Under the pieces are notes generated by a model, which was not told the origin of the DNA, made no database searches, and was given only the letters and a program-made list of their open reading frames with translations. Shown here piece by piece: positions 59,525-64,000 of a DNA stretch of 64,000 nt. The stretch comes from Halomonas sp. HL-93. Its GTDB lineage: Bacteria > Pseudomonadota > Gammaproteobacteria > Pseudomonadales > Halomonadaceae. The stretch spans positions 1,240,001-1,304,000 of the forward strand of contig NZ_LT593974.1 in NCBI RefSeq assembly GCF_900086985.1, given 5' to 3'. The translations under genes and the position numbers were made by a program. Within the stretch, counting starts at the first letter, position 1, and the number at the start of each line of letters is the position of its first letter.

Positions 59525-59902
59525 GTGAATAGCAAACGACCCGTAAATTTAGACCTAACGACGATACACTTTCCCCTTCCGGCATTAACGTCGATCGCAC
59601 ACCGCATCACAGGTGTCATCCTGTTTGTTGGCCTCATTTTCGCTTTTTGGGCGCTAGGTAAATCGCTGTCTTCACCGGCAGGCTTTGATGCCGTGAGCAG
59701 TGCCCTGGCCAATAACTTCTTTGCAAAGTTTGTGGCGTGGGGCCTGCTGTCGGCGCTGGCGTTTCATTTCGTCGCGGGTATCAAGCACCTGCTGATGGAT
59801 GTAAACATAGGTGTAACGCTTGAGGGTGGTGTTAAAAAAGCGCAAATCACCGTGGTGGCAAGCGCGATTCTGATTATTTTGGCAGGAGTCTGGGTATGGT
59901 AA
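59525..59902 (+). CDS. sdhC: Succinate dehydrogenase cytochrome b556 subunit
   Basis: This 125-residue inner-membrane subunit has three helices. N-terminal R-P-V-N-L-D-L and S-I-A-H-R-I-T-G (residues 23-30) match SdhC, with the heme-ligand histidine in A-F-H-F-V-A-G-I-K-H near residue 80. It anchors SdhAB and helps bind quinone. Translation starts at GTG (59525), without a strong ribosome site. It overlaps sdhD by 7 bases. Confidence 0.93.
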   Translation: MNSKRPVNLDLTTIHFPLPALTSIAHRITGVILFVGLIFAFWALGKSLSSPAGFDAVSSALANNFFAKFVAWGLLSALAFHFVAGIKHLLMDVNIGVTLEGGVKKAQITVVASAILIILAGVWVW

Positions 59903-60243
59903 CCAACATCACAAGCTTTGGCCGTAGTGGCCTATCCGACTGGCTGATGCAGCGTGTTTCTGCAGTGGTGCTGGCCCTTTACACCGTCTTTATGGTGGCC
60001 TACCTGCTATTTAATCCTGATCTGGATTATTACGCCTGGAGCGCGCTGTTCGACCAAACCTGGATGCGCATATTCTCTTTGCTGGCCTTTATTTCTGTGG
60101 CAGCGCACGCCTGGATCGGCCTGTGGACCGTGACGACCGATTACCTTAAATCCACCTACGTTCGCGTTGGTGCCCAGTCTTTCATCATTCTGGCCATCTT
60201 TGTGTATCTGGTGTGGGGCATTCAAATTCTGTGGGGAGCTTGA
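59896..60243 (+). CDS. sdhD: Succinate dehydrogenase membrane anchor subunit
   Basis: This 115-residue protein has three helices. D-W-L-M-Q-R-V-S-A-V (residues 15-24) and the heme-histidine region A-A-H-A-W-I-G-L near 69-76 define SdhD. D-Y-L near 82 includes the conserved quinone-site aspartate-tyrosine pair. It forms the b-type heme-bearing anchor with SdhC. Confidence 0.93.
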   Translation: MVTNITSFGRSGLSDWLMQRVSAVVLALYTVFMVAYLLFNPDLDYYAWSALFDQTWMRIFSLLAFISVAAHAWIGLWTVTTDYLKSTYVRVGAQSFIILAIFVYLVWGIQILWGA

Positions 60244-60246
60244 TAC

Positions 60247-62019
60247 ATGTCTAACCTACGTAGCCTGACCTTTGACGCCATTATCGTCGGTGGCGGTGGC
60301 TCTGGCCTGCGCGCTGCTCTAGAGCTTGCGAAATCCGGTAAAAAGACAGCCGTATTATCGAAAGTGTTCCCGACGCGCTCCCACACTGTGTCAGCCCAGG
60401 GCGGTATCACCTGTGCCATTGCCTCGGCAGACCCAGAAGATGACTGGCGTTGGCATATGTATGACACCGTCAAGGGCGGTGACTATATCGCTGACCAGGA
60501 TGCCTCGGAGTACATGTGTTCTGAAGGCCCGAAAGCGGTCTTCGAGCTTGAGCACATGGGCCTGCCATTCTCACGTTTTGACAACGGCCGCATTTACCAG
60601 CGCCCGTTCGGTGGCCAGTCGAAAAACTTCGGCGAAGGCGGCCAGGCGGCACGTACTTGTGCTGCGGCCGACCGTACCGGCCATGCGCTGCTGCATACGC
60701 TGTACCAGAACAACCTCAAGAACAACACGACGTTCTTGAACGAGTGGTACGCAGTGGACCTGGTCAAGAATGCCGAAGGCGATGTAGTGGGCTGTATTGC
60801 CATGTGCATCGAGACCGGTGAAGTGGTTCACGTGAAATCGAAAGCCACGGTGCTGGCCACCGGCGGCGCGGGTCGTATCTACGCCTCGACCACCAACGCC
60901 CTGATCAACACCGGCGACGGTATCGGTATGGCGCTGCGCGCTGGCTTCCCGATGCAGGACATGGAAATGTGGCAGTTCCACCCGACCGGTATTTATGGCG
61001 CGGGCACGCTGGTCACCGAGGGTTGCCGTGGTGAAGGCGGCTACCTGATCAATAAGGACGGCGAGCGCTTCATGGAGCGTTATGCACCGAACGCTAAAGA
61101 CCTGGCCGGTCGCGACGTGGTTGCGCGTTCCATGGTTATGGAAATTCTCGAAGGCCGTGGCTGCGGCGAGAAGGGCGATCACGTCTTCCTGAAGCTTGAT
61201 CACCTGGGCGAAGAAGTCCTTGGCAAGCGCCTGCCCGGTATTGTTGAACTTTCCAAGACCTTCGCGCATGTCGACCCGGCCAAAGACCCGATTCCGGTCG
61301 TGCCGACCTGCCACTACATGATGGGCGGTATCCCGACCAACATTCATGGTCAGGCGATCACTCAAGATGACAGCGGTAAAGACCACATCGTCAACGGCCT
61401 CTACGCCTGCGGTGAAGCGGCGTGCGTATCGGTTCACGGGGCCAACCGTCTGGGCGGTAACTCGCTGCTTGATCTGGTGGTCTTCGGCCGTGCCGCGGGT
61501 ATGTTTATCGAAGGCGCGCTGAACGAAGGTATCGAGTACCTCGACGCTTCCGAGTCGGACGTCGAATTCGCCATGAAGCGTATTACCCGCTGGAACGAGT
61601 CCGAAGGCGGCGAAAGCATTCCTGCGCTTAAGGCAGAGCTTCAAGACATCATGCAGACGTCTTTCGGTGTATTCCGTGAAGAGGAAAACATGCAGGAAGG
61701 TGTCAAGAAGCTGGAGGAGCTGCGCAGCCGTATTGCGAACGCCCACCTGCCGGACAAGTCCAACGCCTTTAACACCGCACGTGTTGAAGCCTTGGAACTC
61801 GACAACCTGATGGAAGTGGCCGAAGCGACGGCGATCGCGGCCCTCGAACGTAAAGAAAGCCGTGGTGCTCACTCGCGCTACGACTATCCTGACCGTGATG
61901 ATGTCAACTGGTTGAAGCACTCGCTCTACTTCCCGGCCACCAAAGAGCTGAAGCAGCGAGACGTTAACTTCAAGCCGAAAACCGTTGATACCTTCGAGCC
62001 TAAGGTTCGTACCTACTAA
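60247..62019 (+). CDS. sdhA: Succinate dehydrogenase flavoprotein subunit
   Basis: The 590-residue subunit has the FAD-binding motif [10 protein letters not shown] (13-22) and the covalent-FAD histidine in S-H-T-V-S-A-Q-G-G (His46). The catalytic arginine/histidine region H-P-T-G-I near 244 and R-D-V-V-A-R-S near 289 follow, with [14 protein letters not shown] near 390. It oxidises succinate to fumarate and passes electrons to SdhB. It starts 3 bases after sdhD. Confidence 0.96.
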   Translation: MSNLRSLTFDAIIVGGGGSGLRAALELAKSGKKTAVLSKVFPTRSHTVSAQGGITCAIASADPEDDWRWHMYDTVKGGDYIADQDASEYMCSEGPKAVFELEHMGLPFSRFDNGRIYQRPFGGQSKNFGEGGQAARTCAAADRTGHALLHTLYQNNLKNNTTFLNEWYAVDLVKNAEGDVVGCIAMCIETGEVVHVKSKATVLATGGAGRIYASTTNALINTGDGIGMALRAGFPMQDMEMWQFHPTGIYGAGTLVTEGCRGEGGYLINKDGERFMERYAPNAKDLAGRDVVARSMVMEILEGRGCGEKGDHVFLKLDHLGEEVLGKRLPGIVELSKTFAHVDPAKDPIPVVPTCHYMMGGIPTNIHGQAITQDDSGKDHIVNGLYACGEAACVSVHGANRLGGNSLLDLVVFGRAAGMFIEGALNEGIEYLDASESDVEFAMKRITRWNESEGGESIPALKAELQDIMQTSFGVFREEENMQEGVKKLEELRSRIANAHLPDKSNAFNTARVEALELDNLMEVAEATAIAALERKESRGAHSRYDYPDRDDVNWLKHSLYFPATKELKQRDVNFKPKTVDTFEPKVRTY

Positions 62020-62043
62020 TCTCTGTAATGAGAGGGAGTCACC

Positions 62044-62754
62044 ATGTCCAATCTTCAGGTATCCGTATACCGCTATAACCCGGAAACCGACTCCGCACCT
62101 TATATGCAGGAGTTTCAGGTCGATACCAAAGGCCGTGATGTAATGGTGCTGGATGTTCTTCACATGATGAAGGAGCAGGACAGCGGGCTGGCATTCCGTC
62201 GCAGCTGCCGCGAAGGGGTTTGCGGTTCCGACGGCATGAACATGAACGGTAAGAACGGCCTGGCATGCATTACGCCGCTGTCAGATGTTGTGAAAGGCAA
62301 CAAGCTGACGCTGCGCCCGCTGCCTGGCCTGCCGGTCATTCGCGATATGGTCGTCGATATGGGGCTGTTCTATAAGCAGTACGAGCGTATTCAGCCGTAC
62401 CTGCAGAACGACACCCCGGCACCGGCGATTGAGCGCCTGCAGTCGCCAGAAGAGCGCGACAAGCTGGATGGCTTGTATGAGTGTATTCTGTGCGCCTGCT
62501 GTTCAACTTCGTGCCCGTCGTTCTGGTGGAACCCGGACAAGTTTGTTGGCCCGGCCGGTCTGCTGCAGTCGTATCGTTTCCTGGCGGATTCGCGTGATAC
62601 GGCCACCAGCGAGCGTTTGACCGATCTGGAAGATCCGTTTTCCGTGTTCCGTTGCCGCGGCATCATGAACTGCGTGGCGGTTTGTCCGAAAGGACTCAAC
62701 CCCACGCGGGCGATTGGCAAAATCCGTGAAATGCTGTTGGCGGATGCCACGTAA
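62044..62754 (+). CDS. sdhB: Succinate dehydrogenase iron-sulfur subunit
   Basis: The 236-residue protein carries cysteines for all three clusters: S-C-R-E-G-V-C-G-S-D-G-M... C (2Fe-2S, about residues 56-76), C-I-L-C-A-C-C-S-T-S-C-P (4Fe-4S, near 150) and C-R-G-I-M-N-C-V-A-V-C-P-K (3Fe-4S, near 205). It relays electrons from SdhA to the quinone site. GAGGGAG lies upstream of the ATG. Confidence 0.96.
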   Translation: MSNLQVSVYRYNPETDSAPYMQEFQVDTKGRDVMVLDVLHMMKEQDSGLAFRRSCREGVCGSDGMNMNGKNGLACITPLSDVVKGNKLTLRPLPGLPVIRDMVVDMGLFYKQYERIQPYLQNDTPAPAIERLQSPEERDKLDGLYECILCACCSTSCPSFWWNPDKFVGPAGLLQSYRFLADSRDTATSERLTDLEDPFSVFRCRGIMNCVAVCPKGLNPTRAIGKIREMLLADAT

Positions 62755-63077
62755 AAGAAGGGGTTTTTATGCATAAAAAGCGAATACCACTTAAGTTGTG
62801 CATCAATGCCACTTAAATCGTGGCGCTTCGCTTGTTATCATAGGGCCTGTCATGTGGTGCGGCGTCGCGTCGCACCACTGACCAGTCAAGTTTAAAAGCC
62901 GGTGCCGCGAGTACCGGCTTTTGAGCATGAGCTGATAAGAAATTGAATTGAAAAGGGTTTCCGGCCATTGGTCGGTGCCGCCGGCAAATGTCCCGCCCCG
63001 CCGGCAGGGCAATACCGTTGTCGCCGCGGTGACGCGACGATACCGATACCACCCCATCAGTGCAGGGTGACCGAGAA
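62755..63077. other. sdhB-sucA intergenic region with hairpins and repeats
   Basis: No coding frame. CCACTTAA occurs twice, 22 bases apart (62787-62794 and 62809-62816). Hairpin 1 is GTGGTGCG/CGCACCAC (62854-62878), without T-run. Hairpin 2 is AAAAGCCGGT/ACCGGCTTTT (62894-62922), a good terminator ending in TTTT. Together they suggest that some transcripts stop after sdhB and that sucA may have its own promoter. Confidence 0.6.
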
Positions 63078-64000
63078 ATGCAACAAGGCATAATGGAGTT
63101 GATGTGGCGTTCCTCTCACGTTAGTGGTGGCAATGCCCACTACGTGGAAGCGCTTTACGAGCAGTACCTTGACGATTCTGAATCTGTCCCTGACGAGTGG
63201 CGCAGCTATTTTGACCAGTTGCCCCGGCCCGAGGGCAGTGCCTCCCACGATGTTCCACTAAGCCCTATTCGTGATCAGTTCTATCAGTTGGGCCGTGAAA
63301 ATCGCCCTGCTCGGGTAGTTGCCGCTGAGAGTGGCGAGAATAAAAAGCAGGTGAAAGTCCTGCAGCTGATTAACGCTTACCGCTTTCGTGGCCATCAAAA
63401 GGCCAATATCGATCCGCTTGGGCTGCGTAATCCCACCCCCGTCCCCGACCTCGACCTTTCTTTCCATCAGCTTTCCAAAGCTGACCTGGATACCGAGTTT
63501 CAGACTGGTTCGTTCTTCTTAGGCATCGACAAAGCACCGTTGCGCGAGATTGTGGATGCGCTGGAACGCACCTACTGTCGCTCGATCGGCTGCGAGATCA
63601 TGCACATTGTCGATACCGAAGAGAAACGCTGGCTACAACGGCGCTTCGAGTCGGTACGCAGTGCGCCCAAGTTCAGCGATGACGTGCGCAAGCACGTGCT
63701 GGAACGCCTGACCGCCGCCGAAGGGCTGGAAAACTATCTGGCGTCCAAGTATCCGGGCACCAAGCGCTTCGGTCTGGAAGGCGGCGAAGCCTTTGTACCG
63801 ATGATGGACGAACTTATCCAGCGGGCGGGCGGTTACGGCACTAAAGAAGTCGTAATTGGTATGGCTCACCGCGGGCGCCTCAACCTGCTGGTCAATATCC
63901 TGGGTAAAAACCCGGCTGAGTTGATCGACGAGTTCGACGGCAAAAAAGTCATCGAGCGCGGTTCGGGTGACGTGAAGTATCACCAGGGTTTCAGTTCGAA
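63078..64000 (+). CDS. sucA: 2-oxoglutarate dehydrogenase E1 component, N-terminal part
   Basis: The open frame runs off the right edge; about 307 residues are visible. The N-terminus M-Q-Q-G-I-M-E-L-M-W-R-S-S-H-V-S-G-G-N-A aligns with SucA of pseudomonads. F-R-G-H near 98, the G-L-E-G-G-E-A-F-V-P motif near 232 and the thiamine-diphosphate region G-M-A-H-R-G-R-L-N near 264 follow. E1 decarboxylates 2-oxoglutarate and transfers succinyl to SucB. AGGGTGA lies upstream of the ATG. Confidence 0.95.
   Translation, partial: MQQGIMELMWRSSHVSGGNAHYVEALYEQYLDDSESVPDEWRSYFDQLPRPEGSASHDVPLSPIRDQFYQLGRENRPARVVAAESGENKKQVKVLQLINAYRFRGHQKANIDPLGLRNPTPVPDLDLSFHQLSKADLDTEFQTGSFFLGIDKAPLREIVDALERTYCRSIGCEIMHIVDTEEKRWLQRRFESVRSAPKFSDDVRKHVLERLTAAEGLENYLASKYPGTKRFGLEGGEAFVPMMDELIQRAGGYGTKEVVIGMAHRGRLNLLVNILGKNPAELIDEFDGKKVIERGSGDVKYHQGFSS

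Noticed and set aside
60571..62163. 530-codon open frame on the minus strand
   Set aside because: It lies entirely antisense to sdhA, whose motifs are unmistakable; high-GC coding DNA gives long antisense frames.

Overview
The window looks like chromosomal DNA of a moderately halophilic gammaproteobacterium, most likely Halomonas or a close relative (Halomonadaceae). The evidence is high GC, acidic exported proteins, many ectoine-age marine-type transporters (TRAP, polyol ABC), and the gltA-sdhCDAB-sucA order with a gltX gene followed by tRNA-Ala(GGC) and tRNA-Glu(TTC). The species assignment is inference; no marker was searched.

Layout. 1-6.6 kb: crotonase 3' end, LysE exporter, GST, YaeQ, an LpxR-like outer-membrane lipid A deacylase, and a TonB siderophore receptor with a good promoter and a Fur-like site. 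6.7-8.6 kb: thiol/peroxide genes (YghU-type GST, Ohr, OhrR). 8.7-13.5 kb: a gluconate module (TRAP transporter dctPQM, gluconokinase, GntR) with a perfect GntR-type palindrome over the promoter. 13.6-18.2 kb: housekeeping enzymes (MOSC, EamA, OsmC, 2OG oxygenase, two Nudix hydrolases, NIF3-like). 18.4-30.8 kb: a long polyol operon (SorC regulator, ABC importer, HAD, sorbitol dehydrogenase, FrcK-like kinase, mannitol dehydrogenase, xylulokinase, transaldolase, fructosamine kinase). 30.8-32.3 kb: FNT channel plus cyanase behind a candidate sigma-54 promoter. 32.7-42.4 kb: MipA/OmpV, an alpha/beta hydrolase, TolC, AcrA- and AcrB-type efflux genes, a small membrane protein and an AcrR-like TetR repressor.

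42.5-46.3 kb: aspartoacylase-family enzyme, catalase and dusA. 46.2-52.8 kb is an accessory island. The 5' end of dusA and its upstream region are duplicated 2.65 kb away (192 bp, 3 mismatches), as expected for an element integrated in dusA. Inside or beside it are a broken phage DNA-adenine methylase, an orphan two-helix membrane gene, an array of AAGGTAA repeats, the 3' end of a phage repressor gene, an AT-rich two-gene module of unknown function, a umuC fragment and an intact-looking IS3-family element. 53-64 kb returns to core genome: lipoprotein, XRE regulator, gltX, two tRNAs, a beta-hydroxyacid dehydrogenase, gltA, sdhCDAB and the start of sucA.

The main systems-level observation is a family of AcrR-like operators. 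These 24-bp sites, resembling the E. coli AcrR operator, lie upstream of the TetR gene itself, the adaptor-pump operon, the separate tolC, mipA/ompV and the distant lpxR-like gene. This suggests that drug efflux and outer-membrane remodelling form one local regulon. The best candidate for an undescribed biological system is the two-gene AT-rich module at 49483-50948 (soluble protein plus multi-helix membrane protein with a CxxC tail), which sits directly behind a phage repressor remnant where phages commonly carry cargo genes.
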